Shown one piece after another: positions 22,533 through 34,818 of a stretch of 64,000 nt of DNA. The stretch lies in NCBI GenBank assembly GCA_964030475.1, contig CAXIPT010000002.1, positions 5,730,161 through 5,794,160 of the forward strand. Reading direction: 5' to 3'. Under the pieces are notes generated by a model. It worked only from the letters and a program-made list of their open reading frames with translations, was not told where the DNA came from and ran no database searches. The stretch is from Tethya wilhelma (lineage: Eukaryota > Porifera > Demospongiae > Tethyida > Tethyidae). A program made the translations under genes and the position numbers. The number at the start of each line of letters is the position of its first letter. Position 1 is the first letter of the stretch.

Positions 22533-25500
22533 CATCACGATACATGTGCTTCAATTGAGAAAATTTGACACAATTGTGATATAGTACCTTATAGCATTCA
22601 GGACACCCTTGGAGATGTTCATACTGTACATGTTCAATCTCTTTAGCTGTGTCAGCTTCTTGATATGAACCAAAGCATCTTCCTTCAACTGCAAACAAGA
22701 CTGCAAGTCCAACTCTAGAGAAAAATTAATTAATGCCATTTACGCTTAATACACATTGCGTGTGACCACTGAAAAGCTTGTTATAGTTACTGAATAACTG
22801 TAGACTCTTATATCTCTATATGAAAATAGTGCCATATGCATGGACAAATATTATTGTACTTATAATACAAAGCTATTATGTTGGCATGTAGTGTACCTTC
22901 CAATGTTTTGGAGCAGACTCTGGCAATTGTGGCCATAGATTTCTCCCCAATATATTGGCAGCATGCCAATCTGAGGGTTACGAGGTTTGAACCACATTCC
23001 TCTATGAACCTATACAAGGGCATGATACATGCCGAGGAAGACATTCGGCATAGATTACATATAATAGAGTCATGCTTTGTGAATTACAAATGTAGAGTGG
23101 ATGATCATATGACGATTCAGTGTGTGAAACATTGTAAATCTATTGCTAATGATCATACTATTTGCTGCATACGTGCAAAATGAGTCTTCAGTAATTTGGC
23201 CTCCTCCTCCAGTCCATGAAAGGTCAAGGTGCATGATGCTGGCGCAACGAGTCGTCAAACCTTCCAACGTAACATCATCAACCTGGCATGTGCAGAATAG
23301 AAATTATGATGTGCACATTACTGTGTTCATGTATGGTTAAGTATAGCTTAGACTGGATGATTGAAAGTTTGGCTGTGTGAGCATTTCATGAATCATTGCC
23401 GCTGATTACATGTCCCTATATAATAGGTCCCTCCCTCCTTAATATTTAAAGGTGCGGGGGATGAAGTTGTACATAATATAATATATTTTGAGTGTGTGAT
23501 CAAGCTAGACCCTTTCATCTGCTGTAAATCCACAATGTTAGGGGAAAAATAAGGAATATAGATAGACTATAATTATAGAATCTGACTACACATAAAATTT
23601 AATATGTAAAATATTACTTGCTTACAGTGTTCCAATAAGGTTGAAGGTTGAGCTCTCGATAGAGAAGGGGGTCGTACGCATTCTTCAAAAGAAGCCTGTA
23701 ATAATTGTTGGAAAAAGAAAAGCATATGAGAAGGTGTAGGAATCGTCAAACTTCAAACAGTTTACACATGCATGCACGTATGTAACAACAATATTGCTAA
23801 ACTGTTACAATAATAATTTATGTGTTGCATGAACCTTTAATTCTTTTCTTTTTTTTCCCTAGGTATAACAACAGTCAGTGAAAGTGCAGGTGAACAATTA
23901 AGGATATTTGTTGTCCAGTTCGCTTTAGCATAATTAATTACATCTAACAAACTAACAAACTAAGTTAAGCTTCTAATTTGATCTGCATTTGTAAAATTGA
24001 ACTGAGGGTCCTTTTTTGGATGAGCAGTGCTAATTTCAATTGCGGATGTTGGGCTTTAAACTAAAGCTTTGTTTATCTTTGACTGTAAATATCAATTAAC
24101 CCATCGAACACAAGCAGTCATGACTGTGGATAGCAACTACTGGACCAGACCACTCTCAAGAATGTAATATGATTACACATAAGGTGATCCTAGATGTTTA
24201 TTGACATTCTCAAGAACCGAAGGCATCCTTAAAAATGCGTGTCATTTACACATTATTGCATAACGCAAAACACGATACAGAGGAGTATTTAAACCTCAAT
24301 GTCGATTGTTTTTCCAAATGAAAAATGGCTGCCAATTTGATGAAGCACTGGACTCTTGCATTGGTTTGCATCCATGCACTTATGGTGAGCTAGAACAGCA
24401 TGCATAAAACCATAAAATAGATATAGAGTATATAATATTATAACAGCATGCATACTATAAGTCTTATGATAGCATGCTAACTAAAAAAGTATTATGCTAT
24501 AACTACCTTGCATGGTATAATGTTTTTGTAGTAAGTTGAATAGTAGTTGTTATGGTAAAATTATGAAATAAGTTATCCATCTCATAACTTGACAATATGT
24601 ATAGAGTTCATCTCTGGCAGACTTTACTATTGAAATAGAATTCTTTGGCTACCTAAACCCAACTCATGCTGCTCTTGGACACAACGGAGCATGTTGTGAC
24701 AATTCAGGAACTCAAAGCCCTCCAAACTGTACCAACACATGTGACAACTATTTTTTTATTTGCCTGAGGGACTTGAATGACACAAGAGATGTCTACGTCT
24801 CAGAAGCAGAAGTTCTAAGCATTGCAAATGAAACCTGTCCTTATGGATGGATCATTACGGACGAACTAGCAAAGAATAGTAAAGATAACGTCAGGTTTAG
24901 TGCCGGCAGCCTCGATCGTACAGAACAGACACCTAATCCTGTAGTGTTCGAGTGCTTGAGCCCTTGGCCAGTAAGTTTACATGCTATAATTATTAATGAC
25001 CTACAATTATATGTATGTTATATAGCTTATTCCAAGATTAACTAACTCCATTCGGTATTGGGAATGACCAGTCTGAATGAGAAGATGAGCTATCTGCATG
25101 ATTGAGCTTGTACCAAAAGGGTTTAGATACACAATTTGCTACTGTTTTACATTTTACTCTATGCATGGAGTCCCTTAATTTTCAATTGAATCTGCATGTG
25201 TGTGCAAAATGTATACACATTCAGGGAGCCATTGAACTGGTTGTAGTGGTGGTTGACAAAGATGGAGGAAGGGACGATATTGTTGACATTATCTCAGTGT
25301 CAGTCACAGATCCATCCCCAGTGACCATCAAACTCAATGAGACAACTCCAGTTAGAGACATCATAACAGTTTACTTTGGAAAGGCTTTCATTTCCTTAAT
25401 CGAACTGAGTCACGTCGTCAACTGTTCGGAGAACTTTTATGGTACAGACTGTGCTACATTTTGTGAGCCACGAAACGACTCTTTTGGTCATTTTACATGC

Positions 25501-28500
25501 AATGAGACAAGTGGGAGTATTATATGCAATGAAGGATACACCAATATCTCTGTATGGTGTACACAATGTATACCTGAGGATTCATGCTGTGAGTATGCAT
25601 GGTTGTGCATATTTTTCATATAGTAAATAGTACCATAGAAACGACCTATAGACAATCAAAATAATACAATCTACCAGGCCATTATCTGATTACTTAATTG
25701 ATGTTTACATTGAGTCTATTGCTAGGATTACAACATCAGGCCTATTGTTTACTCACAAGACATTAAGTTATACCATTGCAAATCAACACTATAAGAACCG
25801 CACAAGATCTATATTATGAAGATGACCAAGTATAGCAATGCAACATATTAGTAGCTTTACACTATAGTCCTTCCTGTTTCTCTTTTCATGCATGTATCCT
25901 ATAGATACCACTAAAAAAGTACATGTGTGTAATGTAGGAGTTTTGCAATAAGTTGTAAATAAACGGCAATGCTAAAGATAAACCATGCATATTTAGACAT
26001 TTTCACATGTACTTTAATTTGCTTTATTTCACACAATTTATGTGAATTCAGCCAGCTAATGTATATTTATTCATCCATGTATAAAGCCGGGCCTGCATGC
26101 ACATGTCCATATGTTATAACGTAATGTAAAGATAATAATGATGATAATGTTAAGTGTACAATTATTATAATTATGGCTGTACTTTAAAAAAAATTACAGC
26201 ACCCATAGGAGGATTCTGTGAAGCGCCGGGTGATTGCATATGCTTTAATGGTTTCCGTGGTGAAAACTGTTCAGAATTACTTCAACCAAATACAACAAGC
26301 TTAGGTAACTAATACAAGTCAGTTAAAGAAAGCTTGTATGCTTCCAACTAGCTAAGTTGGATAATGTGCTTTATACAATATTTCATCTTTAGCTAAGTTC
26401 GATAATGTGCTTTATACAATATTTCATCTTTAAGTTAGCAATAATATTACAATCTTGTTTTTGCTATAAATGTATTAGACAATTCAACAAATTCTGATTC
26501 TGAGATCTCATTGGGACCACCCATAGGTGGAACTATCACAGGTGTTTTAATACTAGCAGCCATTGGAGCAGTCATAATAGTTGCAACAGTAGGAGAAATG
26601 AGAAAAAGAAAGAAACGTAAGAATCAAGAGAAATAATCTTATTTTGTACAGCATTATTATACTGCATGCTTGGAATTTAAACACTATAGAAACCATAATT
26701 TTTCCAACTATACAATCATACATGCATGCACAGGAGCAAAAGCGAAAAAGATTATAAAACGAGCAAGAAACAGTGAGCTTCTTAGCAATGCTGCTTATAT
26801 AAAGACGAGGATACAAATACAAGGTATACGGTCAGAAGAGAATCTATAGATTTAAAGGAACTGTGTCACTATAAAAAGTGCTGTTTTGTTACCAAAAATA
26901 AAATGTGTGACGTTTAAGTTGGTGATATTTTTGCTGACAAATGCATGTGCAATACACATACGTACACGCATTCAACTATGGTATCCAGACGTACGCGTGG
27001 TACCCAGATTGCGCTAGAAACAAAGCAAAAAATGTCACAAATGGTCATAGAATGTCATAATATACGTCGCACATTTCATTTTTATGAATAAAACAGTGCT
27101 TACTATAGTAGCACAGTTCCTCTTGTATCATAGCATGGCATAGATATGCATCATTTGTATTGACTCTTGCCACCTAACTATAGACATGTCTACAGTAGAG
27201 ACACCTAAAGATATTCACCACGAAGAGTTTGAAACCAGTCACAATCCTGGATATAGGGTGGTCAGTCTAGGCTGTCATTGGAATGCCAAAAACCTCCTCT
27301 CATCTTATCCTGGTTCCAATCCAGCATCACACGAGTATGTGGAGACCAAAGCTAGTGTACCCATAGAGTGTCCCTCGCAAGAGTCACAACACGAAGACCT
27401 CTACTACTACAGCTACCCCAATACGAATCAACGCCAATTGCAACTAAACCAACAAGGTATTGGGGTCGGGATTTATGACCTCGAGGGACCGTATTCGGGC
27501 AACGGTTTGACGGGAAACGATGAACAAATCAGTTCTGAGTCTTGCGACATTGAAACAAATGGAGAAGAAAATGAATTGGTATACATGTATGTATCCACAG
27601 AGTATGTTAATGGGCTCTCGATATCCCCACAAGGGTTTAGGAGTCATGCTGAATCAATGCCTGTGAAGAAGAGCAAACCCATACCTCTACCGAGAACAAA
27701 GAAGATTAGTGCACCAGAAACTGAAGCACCAGAAAGAATATACTATTAGACTAGGACTGATGTAGTCTGCTACTAATTTGGTAGTAGCTAGTACCAGTAT
27801 CCAGTCCTCAATGTTGATTGTGCAATAGAGTATATACATTAACTTTTAAGTTTATAGTAGCACAATAATTTCAATAGTTACAGACAGAGAGTATCAAATT
27901 CAAAGTTATAGGCTTGCTATGTGCATGGGTTTATAGAGGAAGCAAATTAGTTATTTTGCTAAAAATAATACTGGCCATTACATCATCGCATTTTACTCAC
28001 GTGCATGTTTGAGCTGCATTTGCCAAAGATGCAACATCCAGATATTCAAAGATGGTCTGAATAACTTCATCCTACACAAACAATGAGATAAGTTGCATGT
28101 CAACAAACTTGCTTGTCAATGCTAGCAAATACACATGTATAGAGCATAACATTGTATCTATCATGAGAACATACTCCTATCATTCCAAAGTAGCCCCAGT
28201 TGCTTGAATCATCATCATCGCTGCCCACTGAGGTTTGTCTGTCGGAGAGGGAGAGTTGGCGGATGAGACGAGTTGTGAGTGCCACTTGGAAACCTTCAGC
28301 TCTGTCTTTGATTGCTTTTGGTACTATANGGACATGCATGAACATTCCGGCAAATACTACCATGACAATAAACACATGACAATATTATCTAAAGAAAGTG
28401 GCATAAACTGATTAAGTAACATGGATGGACTGGCTTAGTGGGTTTATAGAGGAAGCAAACTAGATATTTCGCTAAAAATTATACTGGCCATTACATCATC

Positions 28501-28841
28501 ACATTTTACTCACGTGCATGTTTGAGCTGCATTTGCCAAAGATGCAACATCCAGATATTCAAAGATGGTCTGAATAACTTCATCCTACACAAACAATGAG
28601 ATAAGTTGCATGTCAACAAACTTGCTTGTCAATGCTAGCAAATACACATGTATAGAGCATAACATTGTATCTATCATGAGAACATACTCCTATCATTCCA
28701 AAGTAGCCCCAGTTGCTTGAATCATCATCATCGCTGCCCACTGAGGTTTGTCTGTCGGAGAGGGAGAGTTGGCGGATGAGACGAGTTGTGAGTGCCACTT
28801 GGAAACCTTCAGCTCTGTCTTTGATTGCTTTTGGTACTATA

Positions 28842-28887
<46 letters not shown>

Positions 28888-31453
28888 CAACTCTTGTGTT
28901 GATGATAGACAGAGTACACTGATGAAATGGCATACCAATGGGTTTATCTCCCACCAGTTCCACAGCATCCAATTCAGTGTAATAGTCACACTCTTCAGAA
29001 TTGAATTCCAGACGAATCAAACTGTGCATGTGCATGTGAGTACATGGATAGATGATCGCATTATTAAGAAAACAATAAGCTGCAGTAGCAACTGTTACAA
29101 CAAATACAACTCGGTAATGGAAGTTTACCGAGTTGCAGTGGTTGTTAGTTGGTAAAGGGTCTATAAAATTAATGACTATTGCATGCATGCTCACAAACTT
29201 GCACAAAAGTACAGCATATGAATGTTGTGCAAATTTTATAATATGACATTGTATTATACCTTGTGGGGAAGTCAATTTTCTCGAGAGGTGGACTAAAGAT
29301 TCTTGATTTCTTTGCAATTTTTGAGCATTGAGGTGGTCCAGACCAAAGAGTGACCCATCTAACATTAAAAATGAATGAAATTCCAATTGAAATCGCCATT
29401 GAAATCTCCATTGAATAAAATAAAAAAATAAAATGTTCGATGTTTAGTGATACTTTTTGCTGAATACAATGCGCAATACTCGTACGTACACGTATGCAAC
29501 TATAGTATCCAGATGTGGTACCCAGATTGTGCTAGAAACAAAACAAAAAAAGTCACAAAAGGTCATAGAATAATGTCCACCAAGATTGAATTAATTAATT
29601 GAAATTTCAATGGGGAATTTCATTTAAATTTTCAATGGAAATTTCAATTGAATTTTCAATTGGAAATGGGTGGGGAAAATGGTGTAGACAACTGATGATC
29701 AGTCATGGGACAACAAAATTTTTAAATCAAAAATGGACAATCTTGCGTTTCACAAGCTTTAACTGAGACCCGTCTGTCCCCGTTTTTAAGCTGGAAGAGA
29801 GTTTTGGGCATCAAGAAACAACCTATAACTATGCGCCTGGGTGCAGCAGCTAGGCAAATATAGTTAAAACAAGTATAGTAAAAATTTTATAAAAAATGAA
29901 AAGTGTAGGAATGGGCAGTGCTGTAAAAAGCAAGGAAACAAGACAAGTCTCTGAATTTCGGCACATGACTACTTCATTTTCATGGCTCAAGTTGTAAATG
30001 TTGGTTGTTTGGCTCAATATATAGACATGCATGAGTCAATGCAAACTAATTTGGATGAAATAACAAGCATGTAGAATGTAGATACACTGTAATGTTTGAG
30101 AGTTGAGTACAAAAAATGAAGTAGTCATGTGCCGAAATTCAGAGACTTGTCTTGTTTCCTTGCTTTTTACAGCACTGCCCATTCCTACACTTTTCATTTT
30201 TTTATAAAATTTTTACTATACTTGTTCATTCACTTTTTTCAAACACCAAGGTGCTCAATTGCATGGAGACAACCACACAGTAGAGATTAGTCAATCTCTA
30301 CAAAAGCAGGTGTACATTTGATACGCATGCGCATTATAGACATAAAACACGTGGTCTATTGACGACCTTTACCTACATAAAATGGCTAAATAAAAAGTAC
30401 AGTATTTTATATCAAGAGTTTCAAAGCTGCCTAGATTTTGTTTGCTGCCTTTACGCCAGCAAACAAGTAGAAAAGGACGTACTACAGATGAATTGAAGTC
30501 TTACTATATGATCAAAGTTGGCTCAATGCCTTTTGTTTGTCTGGAAATCGCGTTCAAGTAAGTCAGTTAGGAAGGAAGTAAGGAAGTAAGGAACAAAATT
30601 GCACTGTTGTGGCTTCTCGCCAGCGCTCTCTCCAGAGTGCTCTAGAAACTTTCTGCCAGTCTTCTTGGTTAGTACAGTAAGTACAATGTCTGTGGGAGGC
30701 TATTAAATGCATTTGAGGGCTTAGCTTTCTTTCCTTGAAAGTTTATAAGCATGAACATTTTGTATTGTGTCAATGGGGCAGTCGGCCCATTCCTACTATA
30801 CGTACTACTGTACGTATGATAATTATGCCATAACCATAAGATCTAAACTGCTGCATTATTGCATGATAATTAATTTTGTTAGTGCATAAATTCCAGTACA
30901 TGTATAATCCACTTTAATTGCTGCTGAGGTATAGTCATTGATCATGAATAGTCAAAGCTATAGAAGTACATCAATAATAAAATTTTGAGGGGACCCTTTA
31001 ATTATCACCATTAATCTTTTGATCACCTTATCGGAGCTTGAGAACTTACTCAACTTCTCCCGGTTTGGTCTTCTTCTGTGGGTCAGCATTGCATGCAAGG
31101 ATCCTCACCACAGCACCAGGATGATACGTCTCATAAATATTGATCTTGGTTGGAATGATAGCTGTTCCATATCTAAGCTCTATCATAAAAAATATCAAAG
31201 TTAATGACAGATGCTACAAAATGGCTGACCATTTTTGAGTTTGCTAACAAGGCGTCACAGAAAAAGTATAGCAGTTAATAAAATTATGTGAAAATCAAGC
31301 ATACAGGCACGCACACTTCAGTACTGAATGTACATGATACAAGATTGTTCAAATAGATGACATACCGACAAAATCTTGACTCCTAAATGTGGCATTCAGT
31401 TGGAATTTCTTTCTTGCTGAGGGACATCGCTGCCACCATGGTCCATAAGTACG
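21104..31453 (-). CDS. FBXL4: F-box/LRR protein, FBXL4-like (5' end missing)
   Basis: Exons from 5' to 3': 31366-31453, 31050-31179, 29260-29358, 28936-29021, 28688-28836, 28514-28584 (F-box), 23626-23695, 23173-23282, 22897-23009, 22588-22714, about 22370-22490, 21875-21982, 21686-21772, 21511-21615, 21104-21233 (stop). Splice phases agree at every junction I could check except the 5' edge of the 22370 exon. Domains: a discoidin-like N-terminal region (RTYGPWW, ETYHPGAVVRILAC, YYTELDAVEL), an F-box (DEVIQTIFEYLDVASLANAA), then leucine-rich repeats from LNLQPYWNT to KKSFSS. The order and several motifs match animal FBXL4, a mitochondrial SCF subunit that restrains mitophagy in vertebrates. 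First exons would lie beyond 31453, near or inside the N gap. A Delta gene sits in the 4.3-kb intron between 23695 and 28001. Confidence 0.88.
22183..22340. mobile_element. 158-bp palindromic element, TAGCCTTG/TAGCCTCG family
   Basis: Left end TAGCCTTGTCCCCAGGCC and right end GGCCTGGGAACGAGGCTA are inverted repeats that extend inward through GTGCTGCTAG-like sequence. It is flanked by ATGTATCTG (22174-22182) and ACGTATCTG (22341-22349), a 9-bp duplication with one C/T difference. It lies in an FBXL4 intron about 30 bp past a donor. Confidence 0.75.
22482..22530. repeat. (TG)n microsatellite at an FBXL4 exon edge
   Basis: On the sense strand a (CA)n run abuts the exon encoding MEHLNIGASVHKEYGS. 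No AG acceptor in the required phase is visible between the run and the coding part, so the exon start is unresolved. Confidence 0.85.
24325..27749 (+). CDS. Delta-like Notch ligand (MNNL, DSL, one EGF, TM, tail)
   Basis: Seven exons: 24325-24384, 24605-24970, 25225-25588, 26200-26304, 26479-26616, 26734-26823, 27184-27749. All phases join, giving about 560 residues. Exon 1 encodes a signal peptide (MAANLMKHWTLALVCIHALM). Exon 2 is an MNNL domain (FTIEIEFFGYLNP, GACCDN, YFFICLRDLN). Exon 3 ends in a DSL domain (CSENFYGTDCATFCEPRNDS, FGHFTC, CNEGY). Exon 4 completes one EGF (FCEAPGDCICFNGFRGENC). Exon 5 has a transmembrane helix (ITGVLILAAIGAVIIVATV) followed by a basic stop-transfer run. The tail of about 215 residues has Tyr-rich YYYSYPN and a PIPLPRTKK SH3-ligand-like site. 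Bilaterian Deltas usually carry several EGFs; this has one. It acts at the cell surface as a Notch ligand. It lies inside an intron of the opposite-strand FBXL4-like gene. Confidence 0.9.
27927..28328 (-). repeat. direct copy of the FBXL4 F-box exon pair
   Basis: About 400 bp repeated at 28440-28839 with a few differences. It contains exon copies 28001-28071 (F-box) and 28175-28323, both identical in reading to 28514-28584 and 28688-28836. The copy stops at the N at 28329, just where the other copy runs into a (TG)n microsatellite. It is either a real exon duplication or an unmerged haplotype or contig overlap. Confidence 0.75.
28843..28885. repeat. (TG)n microsatellite beside an FBXL4 acceptor
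   Basis: Sense (CA)n is followed by TTATAG, the acceptor of exon 28688-28836. Confidence 0.9.
29873..30830. mobile_element. dispersed repeat, GTAGGAATGGGC family, copy 1
   Basis: It begins GTATAGTAAAAATTTTATAA and ends near CCATTCCTACTATACGTACT. An internal inverted repeat of about 110 bp (near 29880-29990 and 30113-30230) includes the motif TTTCGGCACATGACTACTTC. It shares its whole layout with 33328-34248 and parts with 47880-48115 and 61345-61450. It lies in an FBXL4 intron and has no coding frame. Confidence 0.65.
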
Positions 31454-31541
31454 CTGGAAAAAAAACAACAAAAAACAAGGCATACATGGGTTACTAACTT
31501 CACTGGATATAGGGATAGCTGAGAGGGAGAGGGAGAGAGAC

Positions 31542-31545
<4 letters not shown>

Positions 31546-31616
<71 letters not shown>

Positions 31617-31661
31617 NNNNNNNNNNNNNNNNNNNNNNNNNNNNNNNNNNNNNNNNNNNNN
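31546..31661. repeat. (GA)n microsatellite followed by a 45-base gap
   Basis: A pure GA run to 31616, then N from 31617 to 31661. The missing 5' exons of the FBXL4-like gene may be lost here. Confidence 0.9.
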
Positions 31662-32133
31662 ATAGAGCGTATTCATGTGACGTCAAAAACGGGGCGGGAC
31701 TTGCCGCGAAGCAAACGGCGGCCATTTTGGTGCACATTGTGACACTGTCCACGAAAAAAAATCAAGATTTTCTGCAACTCTTCTCTAGTATACCAAGTTC
31801 TTTTAAGTTAAACTGATCTAATTCATTCTTAGTAGTTGTTTTGTCCACTAAAACTGGACTCCTAGTGATTTTCATGGTCCCAGCTAGGGCCTCCTGGTTC
31901 ATGCTTTGACTCCAGTAAATCTACAAACAAGGAGGAGTCATCTCTAAATTTTACCTGCTGCAAAGAGTTGAGACCATCGTGACAATAATTCAGGTACAGG
32001 AGTACTGATAAGCACCAAGATAGAGCAGTAAACAAAGAGTCAAAACCATTGGCAGCTGCTGTTATTGTGCACCAAAATGGCCGCCCGCGGGTAATCCCGC
32101 GCCGCGTTTTTACGTCACATGAATACGCTCTAT
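31662..32133. mobile_element. 472-bp TIR element, copy 1
   Basis: Ends ATAGAGCGTATTCATGTGAC and its mirror (GTCACATGAATACGCTCTAT) are inverted repeats. The same element, with the same length, lies at 38431-38902, and the flank on its right is also shared up to a sulfotransferase copy, so it belongs to a segmental duplication. The 98-codon frame inside is not supported as a gene. Confidence 0.7.
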
Positions 32134-32618
32134 TCCAATGCTTTTGCTGACTCGTCATGGTAGGTGCACGTGACCGACCAGAGGCTCTGGACTAGGGGTG
32201 GGGCTCAGCTGCACGTGCTAAGGGCGTGACTTGAGCGGCGAAGAATCCAGAAAGGCCCTGGGAGCTAAAGGTGAGCAACTAACATGACTATGAAGATGAT
32301 TTTCTACTGAATAGAATGACTAGTAACAGTTTCAAGTGTCTTCCTCATGATATTATACTAAACTATGTATCTATCACATCACACTTTCTATAATTATTAT
32401 CTTGCTTTAATTGTTGATAATAAATTTTTCTAGCCTGTCACGCTGATAGTGAAATCAGTGTCGAAAATGACAGCCTCATATCACCCAGTACCTGACTCAA
32501 TGCATTTATTGAATGGACTTATAGTCCCAAGATATGTAACCAAAGAAACTGTTGATAAATTGCAAGACTTTCCACTCCGACCTGATGATGTGTGGATAGT
32601 CAGGACGTACACCAAAGC

Positions 32619-32672
32619 TAGTCTCGCTAGCCAGACTCTCCGCAAAAAATGGGAGTCTGGCTAGCGAGACTA
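32619..32672. mobile_element. 54-bp hairpin element inside a sulfotransferase copy
   Basis: Ends TAGTCTCGCTAGCCAGACTC and mirror form an almost perfect hairpin around CCGCAAAAAATGG. It is flanked by CACCAAAGC and CGCCAAAGC, a 9-bp duplication with one change. The intact paralogue at 39163 has the uninterrupted sequence. Confidence 0.85.
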
Positions 32673-33327
32673 CGCCAAAGCAGGGACAACATGGACACAA
32701 CAGATTGTACGACTACTTCGAAGTACAAGCCAGGCTGACAGGGAAAAGAAACTAGATGAGGCTGTTCCATGGTTGGAAGCTTTCAAATTGTCTCTTTATG
32801 ATTCTAGTACAACTATGTATGAAGATGTGAAAGCAGATCCTCGTCCTCGTGCTTTCAAGAGTCACATGCCTTACCAAATGATACCGTGTGGGTTACCCCA
32901 CACAACACCATGCAAATACATCTATGTTGCCAAAAGACTGTGGCTGTATCACTGTATTTTCACATAAAAGCATTACACAAAAATGCAGCCAACATGAGTT
33001 GGGAGGAATTTTGGGCCGACTATATTCGTGGAAATGTTTTATTTGGAGACTACTTCAAACATGTTCTTGGTTAGTGGGCTCACAAAGATGATGAGAATTT
33101 ATGTGCCATTCGTGAAATATGAAGACATGATTTCACAGCTGTTGCTAATATTGCTAAGTGTAACGTCTCTCAGGAGCCTCATTGATGAGGTCGTTGCCAA
33201 GACAACATTTAAAGGGATGAAAGTTGATGCGCATGCGTGTCACTGTCAATAAAAACTACATGCTTATACACGGAATGAGAAGTGAGGAAAAAAAATTGAT
33301 CAGCTCTATACACAATGCCTTACTGCT

Positions 33328-34248
33328 ACACTGTATAGTAAAAATTTTATAAAGATTAAAAGTGTAGGAATGGGCAGTGCAGTAAAAAGCAATGAAACAA
33401 GGCAAGTCTGAATTTCGGCACATGACTACTTCATTTTCATGAATCAATTGCATGTTCAAAGTTGAATTTCATCATTCAATCAGTGATAATTGTCAGTCAT
33501 TTGGCTCATGAGTCAATGCAAGCAATCACTTGATTAATTTAGATAAAGTAACAAGCATGTAGAGTGTAGGTACACAGTAACATATATGAGAGTTGGGTAC
33601 AAAAAATGAAGTTATTGTAGTCATGTGCCGAAATTCAGAGACTTGCCTTGTTTCATTGCTTTTTACTGCACTACCCATTCCTATATATACACTTTTTTTT
33701 TAATTATAAAATTTGTAATTGTTCATTCAGTTTTTTTAAACACTAACATGCTCAATTGCATGGAAATAATCACACAGCAGAGACTATATAGTCAGGCAGC
33801 AGAAATGTGCATTTGATGCGCATGCGCATTATATGCATGCAACCACGTGGTCTATTGACGACCTTTACCTATGTCAATAGGCTAAATAAAAAGTACAGTA
33901 TTTTATATTGAGTTTCAAAGCTGCCTAGATTTTGTTTGCTGCCTTATCGCCAGCAAACGAGTCGAAAAGGACGTACTGTGCATGAAATGAAGTCCCACTA
34001 TATGGTCAAAGTTGGCTCAATGCCTTTTGTTTGTCTGGAAATCGCGTTCAAGTAAGTCAGTTAGGAAGGGGAGAACAAATTGCACTGTTGTGGCTTCTCC
34101 CCAGCGCTCTTTCCAGAGTGCTCTATTGTATGCATTTGAAGGCTTAGCTTTCTTTCCCTGAAACTTTACATGCATGAACATTTTGTACTGTGTCAATGGG
34201 GCAGTCGGCCCATTCCTACTATACGTACTACCGTACGTATGATATAGT
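33328..34248. mobile_element. dispersed repeat, GTAGGAATGGGC family, copy 2
   Basis: 921 bp inserted in the 3' end of a sulfotransferase pseudogene and flanked by a perfect 9-bp duplication, CTTACTGCT (33319-33327 and 34249-34257). The interior matches copy 1, including the inverted TTTCGGCACATGACTAC blocks and the closing CCATTCCTACTATACGTACT. No coding frame is present. Confidence 0.8.
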
Positions 34249-34437
34249 CTTACTGCTGAATTTCTCTTGATTTTCAAAGTTGATTAGCTCCACCATCCAC
34301 AAGACTATAATATTATAGGCCTTATTGACTAATTATATTCAGGACAAGACAAAGCAGATTGCTGTACTAATTATTAATTATGATTTTTTTGTATGAAATG
34401 AACGAAATTACTTTTTTGAAGTATCTACTTCGTGATC

Positions 34438-34582
34438 AGAGGAGGTTCGACACGGTTGACCTTTGCTTGACCTTTTGTAATTAAAGTCCTCCACGCACGT
34501 ATAATGTATTGAACACATGGAGGACATGGAGGACTTTAATTGCGAAAGGTCAAGCAAAGGTCAACCGTGTCGAACCTCCTCT
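34438..34582. mobile_element. 145-bp foldback element upstream of a sulfotransferase
   Basis: Inverted repeats of about 55 bp beginning AGAGGAGGTTCGACACGG. CTTCGTGATC stands on both sides, separated from the right end by one G, as expected of a target duplication. Confidence 0.75.
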
Positions 34583-34818
34583 GCTTCGTGATCTATCGAA
34601 CTATGATAAGTTTGCTTGGGAGGGTGGGGCTCCTTATACTGCACTACGCATGCGCGTGCGCGTGGTTTTTAGTTTCAGTGTAGAATAATACCTATCATGC
34701 AATGCGTTATTAGTCATTGCACGTGACGGTTCAGATTTTAATCTAGAATTACCACGCTCGAGCAGTATAGAGAAATATCTATAATCCATAGTTTGATATC
34801 TGAAGTCACAGTCTCAAA

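Larger units (their letters stand above)
32467..34283 (+). pseudogene. sulfotransferase pseudogene carrying two insertions
   Basis: Closest to the intact gene at 39163-40056. It is broken by a 54-bp hairpin element at 32619-32672, frameshifts (lost sequence in the region that should encode RNPKDVAVS), a Trp-to-TAG change in the GWWAHKDDEN motif near 33072, and a 921-bp repeat at 33328-34248. The last codons resume at 34258-34283. Confidence 0.85.

Noticed and set aside
22366..22698. 110-codon frame with a (His-Thr)n run
   Set aside because: It crosses a (CA)n microsatellite and the FBXL4 exons in the wrong frame for the upstream exon; only the last 35 codons are real FBXL4 coding sequence.
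31862..32158. 98-codon minus-strand frame, repeated at 38631-38927
   Set aside because: It is the interior and terminal repeat of the 472-bp TIR element read through; no domain, and its duplication follows the element.
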